Origin: Legionella sp. PATHC035
GTDB taxonomy: Bacteria; Pseudomonadota; Gammaproteobacteria; Legionellales; Legionellaceae
NCBI RefSeq assembly: GCF_026191115.1
Contig: NZ_JAPHOT010000001.1
Span: 1,452,501-1,516,500, forward strand
DNA length: 64,000 nucleotides
Direction: 5' to 3'
Below the pieces are notes generated by a model. That model was not told where the DNA came from. It saw only the letters and a list, made by a program, of their open reading frames with translations, and made no database searches. Below, one piece after another: positions 29,636-38,354 of the stretch; the first letter of the stretch is position 1, and every line of letters begins with the position of its first letter. The translations under genes and the position numbers were made by a program.

Positions 29636-30011
29636 AACACCTCAAACTCGAATAATCTAGTACTGAATAAGTCTTAATTAGAGACAAACTCCGGCTTCAT
29701 CATTTTTTTATCTATACTATAAATATAGTACCAAAATAGTTCTATATTTGGCAAACGTGAATAGTACCTTATTGTTAAGGAATGACGCAATACGCCCTGG
29801 AAATATATTCAACATGAAGTGGGTTGATCAGTAAATTAAGCTCCATGCAATCAGGTGAACTGTTCATAAAGGGTAGAATCTCACCATTATGATGGTCCAG
29901 ATGCTCCGCCTCCAGTTTTTTTGAGCCTTAAACCATAAACTGATCCGAAATAAATGCCCGATTTGGGCTATACTTTTTCTATGTCGAGTCCCAAAAAAAG
30001 CTTTATTTAAA
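29636..30011. other. 376-bp intergenic region between the suf regulator and the 629-residue unknown gene
   Basis: Besides the suf promoter and operator, it contains AT-rich sequence that must include the promoter of the plus-strand gene at 30012. GGCTATACTTTTTCTATG just before that gene contains TATACT, a possible -10 (about 29969-29974), about 40 bp from the ATG. No further gene or repeat was seen. Confidence 0.5.
29715..29754 (-). promoter_or_regulatory. Probable suf operon promoter with overlapping palindromic operator
   Basis: On the minus strand, TTGCCA (29754-29749) and TACTAT (29730-29725) lie 18 bp apart, about 90 bp before the regulator start. The perfect palindrome TACTATA-AA-TATAGTA (29715-29730) covers the -10 and likely start site, which would suit repression by the Rrf2 protein. 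The palindrome is seen directly; binding is inferred. Confidence 0.5.
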
Positions 30012-31901
30012 ATGCACTCCTATCGATTATATGTGGTGAAGGATCTAGATAGCGCAATCACTGCACTTCGTTCACGGCTCGATGCTTTAATCACGCAAGT
30101 GAAAATGTCTGATGCACACCTATCTCAATATTTTGACGTAGCCCAAATAACTGCTGCACTCAGTTCAATTGCAGATAAAAATTTGGGGCTAAACACCTTA
30201 AATACGCTTGAAAAACTTGCTGCCGATTTAATACAAGTCAAAGAAATTGCTGATTTAAGCCAGGAGAAAACCGAACATATCGCTGAGATGATGAAAGCGA
30301 CTCCATCCCTAACTTATGCAGTACATTTGATGAGTGAGTTATCTGAAACCATTAAGGAAACAGAGCGTCTGCTCAATATGGAGCTTGTTGTTAATTCAAG
30401 CCAGGATGCTGATCAGGGGGCAATTTTAGCATCTAACGATCAGAGTATTAAATATTCTTTAAAGAATCACTCATTCGAGCGATTCAGTGAATTTCAAGCT
30501 GCCGATTCGAAAGAACAGCAATCAGAGGAAATGCCATGGAAAAGTGATATGGCTCACTTCGATGGCGATCCCGAACAGTACTCAAGATTAATTTCCAAGC
30601 AGATTACCAATTGTCATAGTGTGATTATGCTCGAAAAGACCACGCAAACGGTATGGATGATGCATGTATTGCCAAGAAGTGAGTTTTACCTCAAGCCACT
30701 GTATGTTGATTTGCTCCATGAACAGAGCGGGCTTAATGATAAGTCCGATATGGAAGTAGTTTTTTTCTCTCGTTATTTTGATAAACACCACTGTGACCTC
30801 AATACATTTACGGCGACATTGCCTAAAGAAGCCAAAAAAAATATTCTCTTAACTGAATCTACAAGTCATTTTTCTAAAGAAGCGTACTTTGTATTATTTG
30901 ATCCTCAGCGTAATAAAATTATCGTGGCCACTCATTCTTTGTCAGAATGCCGCGTCTATGAGGATGTTTTTCCCGGCATTGAACCTTCTCCGTTAAAAAA
31001 ACCATTGTTCGATTTGCAACCTGCGTTTGCGATTGCCCAAAAAGAGATGAATGAATTAAAAAACAAAGGGATAATGATTAAAGATTTATCACCTGGCAGT
31101 ACAATTCATCCCGAACATTTCCAGAACCACCCAGATATCAGGCAAACGGTTAGAGAATTAATCGAGCGATTGAGAAGGGAAAATAAGAGTGGTGAACCCA
31201 AGGTTGTTCACGCTTTTTTTCAAAAATGCGATTTCCTAATACCTTGCTCTGTCAAAGAAGTGGAGCATCTCATCAACAAGAAAAAGCTACTGACTTCAGG
31301 CCAAAGAGATGACTCGCAACCCTCTGATATAGAAAAAATAATTTTTGATGTCTCGCTGGAAAAAGAGTTTGGCGCAGTAAATGCAGTCAAAGAGATCAGA
31401 CATATTTCCGGTCTTCTGCATGTACCCAATAAACCATTGCTTATTTCTTCATCTAGTCAATACTCCCAGGCATTCAAGGAATGCGGCATCCTTTTAAAGC
31501 TGAATCAGGATATTCAAGAACGGTCAACCTGGTTAGCATTTGAAACTAATGGCATTGGGCGTGAGACAGACGTTCATCGTCCAGGTTATTTTTATCCTTT
31601 TGATACATGCCCAACATCGGAGTCTTTAAAACAAGCAGCAAATATTAACTTTCAAATTTTTGGTGGTGTAGGTATCCAGGATATTTCTGAAATATGGGTA
31701 CCAAAAGCGATAGATAAAACGTTATTAGCTGAGCTGAAAACCTTGCAAATACCTATTTATCATTATGCGTTACAAAAAAAATCAAACGATGATTCTTTCT
31801 TTAAAGAGACATCCTTTGTCCCTGATTTTAAAAAAAGGCAATTGGTTTATGAATCCACCCCTTCCAGCAAGCCGAATGATGGAAGGTGCACTATCTCCTA
31901 A
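30012..31901 (+). CDS. Unrecognised 629-residue protein, possible Legionella-specific effector
   Basis: No signal peptide or transmembrane segment is seen. The first 140 residues are helical and heptad-like (LDSAITALRSRLDALITQV to IKETERLLNME), suggesting coiled coil. Later parts look like a mixed alpha/beta fold with repeated short strands (SVIMLEKTTQTVWMMHVLP, AYFVLFDPQRNKIIVATHSL). The tail is polar and ends in GRCTIS. No motif I can name is present. Size, lack of export signal, isolation and proximity to icmH-icmF fit a Dot/Icm substrate, but proximity is weak evidence because effectors are scattered. The long open frame with normal composition supports a real gene. Confidence 0.75.
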   Translation: MHSYRLYVVKDLDSAITALRSRLDALITQVKMSDAHLSQYFDVAQITAALSSIADKNLGLNTLNTLEKLAADLIQVKEIADLSQEKTEHIAEMMKATPSLTYAVHLMSELSETIKETERLLNMELVVNSSQDADQGAILASNDQSIKYSLKNHSFERFSEFQAADSKEQQSEEMPWKSDMAHFDGDPEQYSRLISKQITNCHSVIMLEKTTQTVWMMHVLPRSEFYLKPLYVDLLHEQSGLNDKSDMEVVFFSRYFDKHHCDLNTFTATLPKEAKKNILLTESTSHFSKEAYFVLFDPQRNKIIVATHSLSECRVYEDVFPGIEPSPLKKPLFDLQPAFAIAQKEMNELKNKGIMIKDLSPGSTIHPEHFQNHPDIRQTVRELIERLRRENKSGEPKVVHAFFQKCDFLIPCSVKEVEHLINKKKLLTSGQRDDSQPSDIEKIIFDVSLEKEFGAVNAVKEIRHISGLLHVPNKPLLISSSSQYSQAFKECGILLKLNQDIQERSTWLAFETNGIGRETDVHRPGYFYPFDTCPTSESLKQAANINFQIFGGVGIQDISEIWVPKAIDKTLLAELKTLQIPIYHYALQKKSNDDSFFKETSFVPDFKKRQLVYESTPSSKPNDGRCTIS

Positions 31902-32061
31902 TAGCCATAATCAATATAAGATCAGTAAGGAGGGCACCCTATTTCCCCAAAAAACCAATCAGACAACCATTTTGCACAAAACAAAGAAATTAAGATTTTC
32001 TTTTAAGCAGATTAACTATAAAATACCCAGCCCAACTAAATTGTAAGACAAGGAATTAATT

Positions 32062-32508
32062 ATGGGTTACAGCAGTATATTCAGTCTAGATACAGGCTAC
32101 AGTTTGTTCGCAAGTGGCTATAACTTTCTTACTCATAGAAGAACATCACAAATCGTAAATACGCTCTCTTTTATCGGTGCAGCCTATAGTCTTTTGGCGA
32201 ATTATAATCGATTTAATGAAGTGGTTGGAACATATGCCTTAGATGCTCTAGTTCATGGGTTAAACCTTCTTTTAATGGATTCACAAAATCCTAATGTCAT
32301 TAAAGCGTTAAAATATTTAAACGATGCTCAAATTGCCACTAACTTGGGAGCCATCGGTGGTATTTTTAGCAAGGGTGCTCTTTCTAGCGATTTCATACTT
32401 ACAGGACAATTAGCAGGAGATGCGTTCACTCATCTTGTTAATCATTTAGCATTATTAAAAAATGATGAAGAAGCTGGAAATGAGGAGAGTAAAGCACATA
32501 AGCTTTAA
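32062..32508 (+). CDS. Small hydrophobic hypothetical protein
   Basis: The protein has 148 residues, with AAGGA nine bases upstream of the ATG. It has several hydrophobic helices (IVNTLSFIGAAYSLLA, ALDALVHGLNLLL, AIGGIFSKGAL, LTGQLAGDAFTHLVNHLALL), none strongly membrane-like, and a charged tail (NDEEAGNEESKAHKL). I recognise no family. It is 160 bp downstream of the 629-residue gene in the same direction and may share its transcript. Confidence 0.6.
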   Translation: MGYSSIFSLDTGYSLFASGYNFLTHRRTSQIVNTLSFIGAAYSLLANYNRFNEVVGTYALDALVHGLNLLLMDSQNPNVIKALKYLNDAQIATNLGAIGGIFSKGALSSDFILTGQLAGDAFTHLVNHLALLKNDEEAGNEESKAHKL

Positions 32509-32768
32509 TAATAGCCAGCGTTAACCCGTTTTGGTATTCAAAAGTTCAGGCTGCATTCATGATGTGGCCTCATACCATTTGAGAAATAATATAAATCCTT
32601 CATTCAAAGACCATGACCTCCTGACTCCAACAGCATGAAACCAAAATCCAAAATCATAAAGCTTGACTCACTTGAACTATGCGCGTTATATAACGTATCA
32701 TCTTCTTTTTAATTTGAGTGTTGCACTACGATTTCATGCTTGAATCAAGACCCATTAGGAGCACGACC

Positions 32769-33557
32769 ATGACAGTTGCGCATTATCCAGCCTCTCTGGT
32801 CAGCAGTCAGCTTGTTCATTCGGGATCCATGCTAGTCCCGCAAGGTTACTATCGCTCAAAATTATTTATTGCTCCTTTTTCTACTAATGCTTTAGTTGCA
32901 GCAGCAGGTCCTTTACTATCCCTATTGGAACGACTTTGTCTTAGCCCATCGCTTCCTCCTATTGAAAACATTAGAGACAACATTGAGCATGAATTACTGG
33001 CCTTTCAAAGCAAGATGGATGCCTCCAAATACCCTGCAGACTTTGCCGCTATTGCCTACTATTTAATGTCCGCTACCATAGACGAAATAATCGGTAAAAA
33101 TTACATGCGCGTCTATCAGATTACTGCAGAATTTAAAGCGTTTACGCCACTGACGAGTGATGAAGCGCTACCACAACATCGTTTTTTTGAAATTCTTAAC
33201 TACATTAAAGAGCGGCCGAATCAATACCTTGATCTTATTGAATTGGTTTATTTTTTTCTGATTGTTGGTTTTGAAGGCCATTACCATCTCAAGGCTGATG
33301 GACGACAGACTCTAGATAATTACATTGAAGATCTTTATCAAATAATTCAACAAAATCGGTTCAATCAACCACGCCGCTTATTTAATGAAAACCCTCTACC
33401 CAAAATAGTTAAAAAAAATTATAAAGCGGCCATAATAACGTTAATTTCTGCGGTTGCTGTGGTAGCACTTGCTTTTTTTACCAGCCAGTATTTATTGGAA
33501 AATAAGGCAAAAACCGTTTTATTTGGACATACCCAACTTGCTCTTCTGGATAGCTAA
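32769..33557 (+). CDS. icmH: Type IVB secretion system protein IcmH/DotU
   Basis: The protein has 262 residues, matching the length I recall for L. pneumophila IcmH. The DotU/TssL cytoplasmic domain (AIAYYLMSATIDEIIG, FFEILNYIKERP, LIELVYFFLIVGFEGHYH) is followed by one transmembrane helix at about 220-241 and a short periplasmic tail. I chose the ATG (MTVAHYPASL) preceded by AGGAG eight bases upstream, not the upstream TTG. IcmH with IcmF stabilises the Dot/Icm core complex in the inner membrane. It overlaps icmF by one base (TAATG). The neighbours found in type VI clusters are absent, so this is IcmH rather than TssL. Confidence 0.94.
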   Translation: MTVAHYPASLVSSQLVHSGSMLVPQGYYRSKLFIAPFSTNALVAAAGPLLSLLERLCLSPSLPPIENIRDNIEHELLAFQSKMDASKYPADFAAIAYYLMSATIDEIIGKNYMRVYQITAEFKAFTPLTSDEALPQHRFFEILNYIKERPNQYLDLIELVYFFLIVGFEGHYHLKADGRQTLDNYIEDLYQIIQQNRFNQPRRLFNENPLPKIVKKNYKAAIITLISAVAVVALAFFTSQYLLENKAKTVLFGHTQLALLDS

Positions 33558-36478
33558 TGGACAATTCGTTACGCGCACTATGTGATGCTATAAAAAAAAT
33601 ACTTTCACAATTAAAGCCACAAAGCAATCCACTATCTTTTATAGTGATTACCGGTAGAAATGCTCAAGGAAAATCGGCCATATTAAAGCAAAGTAATATG
33701 GAAGAAATACCTGTTTTTAGCGAACAACATGCTAAAATTTATTTCAATCAGAAAGGCATCATCATTGAGCTGGGTGAGAATTGGCTGAATAACAGCAAAA
33801 CCTTATTACAAGCCACGCTAAAGCAATTAAATCGATGCAATTCGCATCTAAAAATTACTGGTCTTGTTTTATGCATTGATGTTAATGAACTACTTATCGC
33901 TGATCCGGGACAATTTGCCGAACATAAAAAAGCACATGTGCAATTGTTGGAGCGGTTTGGGGCAAATCTAAATTACTCGGTCAATCTTGCACTCATCTTT
34001 ACTAAAATGGATACCCTTGCAGGTTTTACCGAATTTTATCAAGCCGATCACGCAACTGATTTATCGAAACCTCTGGGATTTTCGCTTGACTGTCGAAATG
34101 AACTTAAGAAAAAAATAGAGGCTTATTCATTACAATTCAATCAGCTTACAGAACAAATTGGTCAACAAGTAATTAATAAAATGCATCCTGCACGTTCCAC
34201 AATGAGGCGCAGTTTAATTCGGGAGTTTCCATTGCAAGTTGCCAGTTTGCGTGCCCCTATCCAAGCACTCATCCAAGGAATTTCACCGAAGCTCTTTAAT
34301 TTACACTCCATTTACTTTACCAGCGCAGAGCAAGGTGGTGTAAGTATTGATCGGCTAAACAAGAAAATTCAGCATGAATATGCATTGGTAGTACAAGATA
34401 CATTCCCGCAAGCTACCAATTTCAGGGCTTATTTTGTTGAGGGCGCATTAAAAACTATTCAAGAGCATTGCAGTCAAGTACCCCAAGCGAGAAAATTTTC
34501 ACAAAAGCCCATTATTGCAGCGACTGCAAGTATCGCCGGGCTGAGTTTACTCCTCTTAAGTTACAACCACTACAAAACAGCTCATCTATTGGATGAAGCA
34601 AGTAAAGAATTACTGGCATACGATGTACTCAATAGTCAGGAAAATAAAGAAAAGCAGGCTCTTTACCATTTGTCTAATGCCGCAAAAACAATGAGTCATA
34701 TTCCCAGTAACTCCTTATCACTACCCACAGTACATCAATTAAAAACAAATTTACACCAAAATGCTGAAAATCGTCTCCATGGTGAATTTTTACCCTCTTT
34801 AACTCATGAATTAGAAGAGGTAATCAACAATCCAGGAAATACGCCGATTGTTCGCTATAATGCGCTGAAAATTTACTTGATGCTTAGCCAACCAGAACAT
34901 TTTTCAGCAATGCAAGTACATGATTGGTTTGCTAACCGATGGAACAAACAACCTGAAAGTGCTTTCAAAAAGCAAATGGCGCTGCTCAAACTTCTATTAA
35001 GCAAACCACCAAAAAATATAACTGTAAAACAACAGATAATTACTGATGCGCGAAATTATTTAAATGCATTGCCCTCCAGTTATCTTTATTATTCCATCGC
35101 TAAAGAGTTTTTCCCTACTGCAAAACAAAAAATTGCAATTAACGGTTTTGTATTGGCAACCAGCGAACTGCCGGTTTACTTTACCCGTTCTGGTTTTAAT
35201 GATGTGATGCAAAAAATTCCTGATATTAGCCATAATTTACAAAAAGAAAATTGGGTACTTGCTCGCAATGATACGTTCCAATTACAGGAAATGATCACTC
35301 AAGCCTATTGTTTTGATTACGTCACCTGGTGGCAAACATTCATGCGTAAGTCACAGCCGTTACATTACCAAGATTATCAAGCAGGGCGACAGGTCGTTAA
35401 AAGCTTGGAACAATCTCATGCACTGAGTAAAATAATTGGCTTAATTCAACAAGAAACTAAAGCAGATCTAACCGATAATTCATCACCGTTTAATCATTCT
35501 ATTGCCAATCAGTTTACCGATTTGAACTTAATGAGCCATTCCAGCACTAAAGAACTTGGCTTAAAGATCGTTGATTTGGAGCGATTTATTTCTACCTTAT
35601 CCATGATTAATGATGGCGGCAAAACAGCGTTTAACATTATAAGAACACGTTTTGCCAGTGATAGTGCTTCCGATCCAGTAAGCCTGCTTTACAACCAAGC
35701 GCGGCAATTACCCGAGCCTCTAAGCACCTGGACCAAACAATTAGCAAGTGATACCTGGGGCATTTTAATAAAAGACAGTCGTCAATATATCAATCAACAG
35801 TGGCAACAAACGGTTTATAGAGAATTTCAAATGACTATTGCCAGACGCTATCCTTTTGATGCGTCACAAAAAGATGAAATAGCAATAAATGATTTTAATC
35901 ATTTCTTTTCTACTCATGGCGCATTGAACACATTTACCGAAAGTTTTGTGAAACCCTTCTTGGACGTTTCCAGTGCCGAGTGGAAACCTAAAGCAGTTAA
36001 TGATTCGGTACTACCCATAGCGTCAGAAACATTAGATGCGCTCATCCGAGCGAATATTATTACCAATATGTTCTTCCCTGATCATGGTGAAGAAAGCAAA
36101 ATTGATTTTAGTTTGCAAAAAATCAGTCTTGACCCTGTAGTGGCTAATCTAGAACTTGAGATTGGCGGCACCAAATTAACTGATAATCAAGGCAGTGATT
36201 CAGTAATTCGTTTTTCCTGGCCGCAACCCAATGCAAAACTTGCACTGGACTCCATCGAAGGTAATCATTACGAACTGGCAGAGCAAGGTACCTGGGCCTT
36301 ATTTAAACTGCTGGAAAAAGTAAATGTTCTGGTTGATGAGCAAGACAGTTCCAGCCTGCAAATTCTCTTTGAAATTAACAGTAACTCGGGACGTTACTTA
36401 TTAAAAACAAACAATCAAGTTAATCCATTCACACCAGGCATTTTAAATGGATTTACCTTGCGTGACTCGATAGTCTAG
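33557..36478 (+). CDS. icmF: Type IVB secretion system protein IcmF
   Basis: The protein has 973 residues. A P-loop GRNAQGKS lies at 33-40 in a small GTPase-like N-terminal domain, followed by LVLCIDVNELL and LALIFTKMD. One clear transmembrane helix lies at about 316-336 (IIAATASIAGLSLLLLSY), then a long periplasmic IcmF-related domain and the C-terminal beta-rich domain (IRFSWPQPNAKLALD). Compared with T6SS TssM it lacks the two N-terminal membrane helices, as expected for Dot/Icm IcmF. It is coupled to icmH. With IcmH it protects DotG/DotH from degradation and aids polar assembly of the system. Confidence 0.95.
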   Translation: MDNSLRALCDAIKKILSQLKPQSNPLSFIVITGRNAQGKSAILKQSNMEEIPVFSEQHAKIYFNQKGIIIELGENWLNNSKTLLQATLKQLNRCNSHLKITGLVLCIDVNELLIADPGQFAEHKKAHVQLLERFGANLNYSVNLALIFTKMDTLAGFTEFYQADHATDLSKPLGFSLDCRNELKKKIEAYSLQFNQLTEQIGQQVINKMHPARSTMRRSLIREFPLQVASLRAPIQALIQGISPKLFNLHSIYFTSAEQGGVSIDRLNKKIQHEYALVVQDTFPQATNFRAYFVEGALKTIQEHCSQVPQARKFSQKPIIAATASIAGLSLLLLSYNHYKTAHLLDEASKELLAYDVLNSQENKEKQALYHLSNAAKTMSHIPSNSLSLPTVHQLKTNLHQNAENRLHGEFLPSLTHELEEVINNPGNTPIVRYNALKIYLMLSQPEHFSAMQVHDWFANRWNKQPESAFKKQMALLKLLLSKPPKNITVKQQIITDARNYLNALPSSYLYYSIAKEFFPTAKQKIAINGFVLATSELPVYFTRSGFNDVMQKIPDISHNLQKENWVLARNDTFQLQEMITQAYCFDYVTWWQTFMRKSQPLHYQDYQAGRQVVKSLEQSHALSKIIGLIQQETKADLTDNSSPFNHSIANQFTDLNLMSHSSTKELGLKIVDLERFISTLSMINDGGKTAFNIIRTRFASDSASDPVSLLYNQARQLPEPLSTWTKQLASDTWGILIKDSRQYINQQWQQTVYREFQMTIARRYPFDASQKDEIAINDFNHFFSTHGALNTFTESFVKPFLDVSSAEWKPKAVNDSVLPIASETLDALIRANIITNMFFPDHGEESKIDFSLQKISLDPVVANLELEIGGTKLTDNQGSDSVIRFSWPQPNAKLALDSIEGNHYELAEQGTWALFKLLEKVNVLVDEQDSSSLQILFEINSNSGRYLLKTNNQVNPFTPGILNGFTLRDSIV

Positions 36479-36657
36479 TTCTGAACCTTGTTAAGGACAC
36501 GACCTCTCTCCAAATCCGTGGTAAAAGCAAAGTGCGAAAAGGCATAGAGCCGAAAACCGCGAGTAAATGAGGAGAGAAGCAACGATTCAAGAAGCAACCC
36601 ACCGTCCTTGCAGCATTAGGGAAAAGCCTAGTTGCCTAAGCTCATTGACGAAGGTTG

Positions 36658-36999
36658 TTATTGACCATTTTTATAAGCGATTGCTTCATGAATCAGTATC
36701 TTTGTAGTGGAGGCTTCAAAAGATTTATCCCATTTAGGATAGATCCTCATGTATTCTTCTAAAAGATTAAACCCTATATTGTCATACATAAAATTCCTGG
36801 TCGCATTTAATACGGATATTTGATCCGAATAGTTTTGAAACCTTGGGTGTTTTTCCTTTTGCTGCTTGCAATAGGTTATTTCATCTTCAATACGATTCAC
36901 TAAACTCTGAAATTGTGACTCAAGAGTATTTTTTGGCGGTGCTTTTAGAGAAGCAAAAAGGCCAATACCACCCTTATTTTCTTTTTGATGCTCAGACAT
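36658..36999 (-). CDS. Hypothetical protein, 113 residues
   Basis: The start at MSEHQKENKGG is supported by GGAG six bases upstream; a longer frame adds 13 unlikely residues. The sequence is helical and charged (LESQFQSLVNRIEDEITYCKQQKEKH), with tryptophan- and tyrosine-containing later helices (MYDNIGFNLLEEYMRIYPKWDKSF). There is no signal peptide and no recognised domain. It is transcribed toward icmF from the Tim44-gene side. The 179-bp gap to icmF shows nothing notable. Confidence 0.6.
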   Translation of the reverse strand: MSEHQKENKGGIGLFASLKAPPKNTLESQFQSLVNRIEDEITYCKQQKEKHPRFQNYSDQISVLNATRNFMYDNIGFNLLEEYMRIYPKWDKSFEASTTKILIHEAIAYKNGQ

Positions 37000-37201
37000 A
37001 TTTATCTCCCTATAATTCAGATACAGTTGGCAATTCAAATGATTATTGCATCCTGTCCAATCCTACTTGGCTGAGGCCAATTTTTTAAAATCCATTCGAC
37101 TTTTTATGTTAAGTATAGTTAAAATTTTAACAACAAAGAGGCAGATTCCTTGGATTTCATATATACTCTTTATCTCAATTGAAAAAACAAAGGTCTATTT
37201 T

Positions 37202-38032
37202 ATGCGTACGTTTATTTCCTATTTGCTTATTGCATTATTCAGTTTTGGCCTGCTCGTTAATGAAGCCTCTGCCAAGCGTTTTGGCGCAGGTAGAAGTTTT
37301 GGCATACAGCGTTCACAAAATGCCCTGTTTTCCCAAAATAAAGTACAGAAATCCAGTGTAATGGGACAAAGCACCAAAAATCCAAGCAGATGGGGGGGCT
37401 TACTCAGTGGTTTATTAATTGGCGGCTTACTGACCAGCTTATTTATGGGACATGGTCTTACCAGTGGCCTCTTGTCATGGCTCATTGTAGGTGCGATTAT
37501 TTTCTTCATTGTCGGTTTTTTCCGCAAAAGAATGCAACCCGGCTTTCAGTCAGGACAAAGCCAAAGCAGTTCCTTTAACCAAAATCCCTTCAGTAATTTT
37601 ACCCAAACCTTCAATAGCAGCAGTTCAGGCGGTTATGGCGATAATGGCGTTGCTGAATACCCTGCAGGCTTTGTACCTGAGGCCTTTTTACGTGAAGCAA
37701 AGGTGACATTTAATCGATTACAAGCAGCTTACGATCAAAAGAATCTTCAAGACATGAGTGAGTTCACCGCACCCGAGGTATTTGCAGAAATTAAAATGCA
37801 ATTGGATGAGCGGGGAGATGCGCCCAATAAAACAGAAGTCATCCGTTTAGACGCGGAATTACTTGATGTTTCAAGACAATCTAATTCTCTAATCGCGAGT
37901 GTTCGCTTTACTGGCTCTATTAAAGAAAATGATGAACCAAGCCAGCTTGATGAAATTTGGCACTTCCGTCAATTCCCTAACAGTCCTCAATGGGTTGTGG
38001 GTGGAATTCAACAAGACGTATTTCAACCCTAA
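37202..38032 (+). CDS. Tim44-like domain membrane protein
   Basis: The protein has 276 residues from the ATG of MRTFISYLLIALFSFG, which begins a signal peptide (to about EASAK); the longer upstream frame would bury it. A glycine-rich hydrophobic segment (GGLLSGLLIGGLLTSLFMGHG to WLIVGAIIFFIVGFF) gives one or two membrane helices. A Ser/Asn/Gln-rich linker follows, then the Tim44-like C-terminal fold (FLREAKVTFNRLQAAYDQKNLQDMSEF to DEIWHFRQF). Bacterial Tim44-domain proteins are poorly characterised and are often annotated as translocase-like by homology only. Confidence 0.88.
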   Translation: MRTFISYLLIALFSFGLLVNEASAKRFGAGRSFGIQRSQNALFSQNKVQKSSVMGQSTKNPSRWGGLLSGLLIGGLLTSLFMGHGLTSGLLSWLIVGAIIFFIVGFFRKRMQPGFQSGQSQSSSFNQNPFSNFTQTFNSSSSGGYGDNGVAEYPAGFVPEAFLREAKVTFNRLQAAYDQKNLQDMSEFTAPEVFAEIKMQLDERGDAPNKTEVIRLDAELLDVSRQSNSLIASVRFTGSIKENDEPSQLDEIWHFRQFPNSPQWVVGGIQQDVFQP

Positions 38033-38354
38033 TAGAAGATGAACCTGGGGATTCTGCAAAACCCAGGTTCATCCCTCTTCATCCTAGGGTCATTTCCAAA
38101 GGTATAGAGAATCTCCCTTCTCCCTCCATCCCATCATCCGCAGTGCTAAGAGAGATATCTCTCCTTGAGCACTTTCTAAAACGAGAAGTTCCCTCGCTAA
38201 GCTTAGAATGACGAGAACAAAGGGGAAGAGGTCGCTCCTGTTGACGCATTGATTGCAGCGACTATACCTACGCCCTCCGTCCGCAACCCACAAGTTGGCG
38301 CGAATTTTAACTGCATGGCAAATTCAGGCTAGGAATTTCGATCGAGGCAGAACA
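38033..38354. other. 322-bp gap between convergent genes, with palindromic repeat-like sequence
   Basis: After the hairpin, the gap contains a perfect 14-bp palindrome GAGAGATATCTCTC (38150-38163) and a pyrimidine-rich block ending CCCTCGCTAAGCTTAGAATGACG. That block resembles dispersed intergenic repeats of the CTCG-ATGACG type. Short open frames here have no ribosome site or recognisable product. The gap separates two convergent genes, so promoters are not expected. Confidence 0.5.
38038..38073 (+). terminator. Hairpin downstream of the Tim44-domain gene
   Basis: Perfect 12-bp arms GATGAACCTGGG (38038-38049) and CCCAGGTTCATC (38062-38073) start six bases after the stop codon. A CCTCTTC tail rather than a T-run follows, so termination strength is uncertain. 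Confidence 0.65.

Noticed and set aside
31765-32046. A 93-codon plus-strand frame overlapping the end of the 629-residue gene, possibly a frameshifted extension through A-runs near 31773 and 31832
   Set aside because: Composition is strongly basic and low in complexity, it has no ribosome site, and the main frame already ends plausibly. A sequencing slip in the A-runs cannot be fully excluded.
32769-36478. Reading the IcmH/IcmF pair as a type VI secretion cluster (TssL/TssM)
   Set aside because: No TssA, B, C, Hcp, VgrG or ClpV genes are nearby, and protein lengths and membrane layout match Dot/Icm IcmH and IcmF.
38090-38293. Opposing short frames in the gap after the Tim44-domain gene
   Set aside because: They fall in repeat-like, palindrome-rich sequence and lack start signals and coding character.
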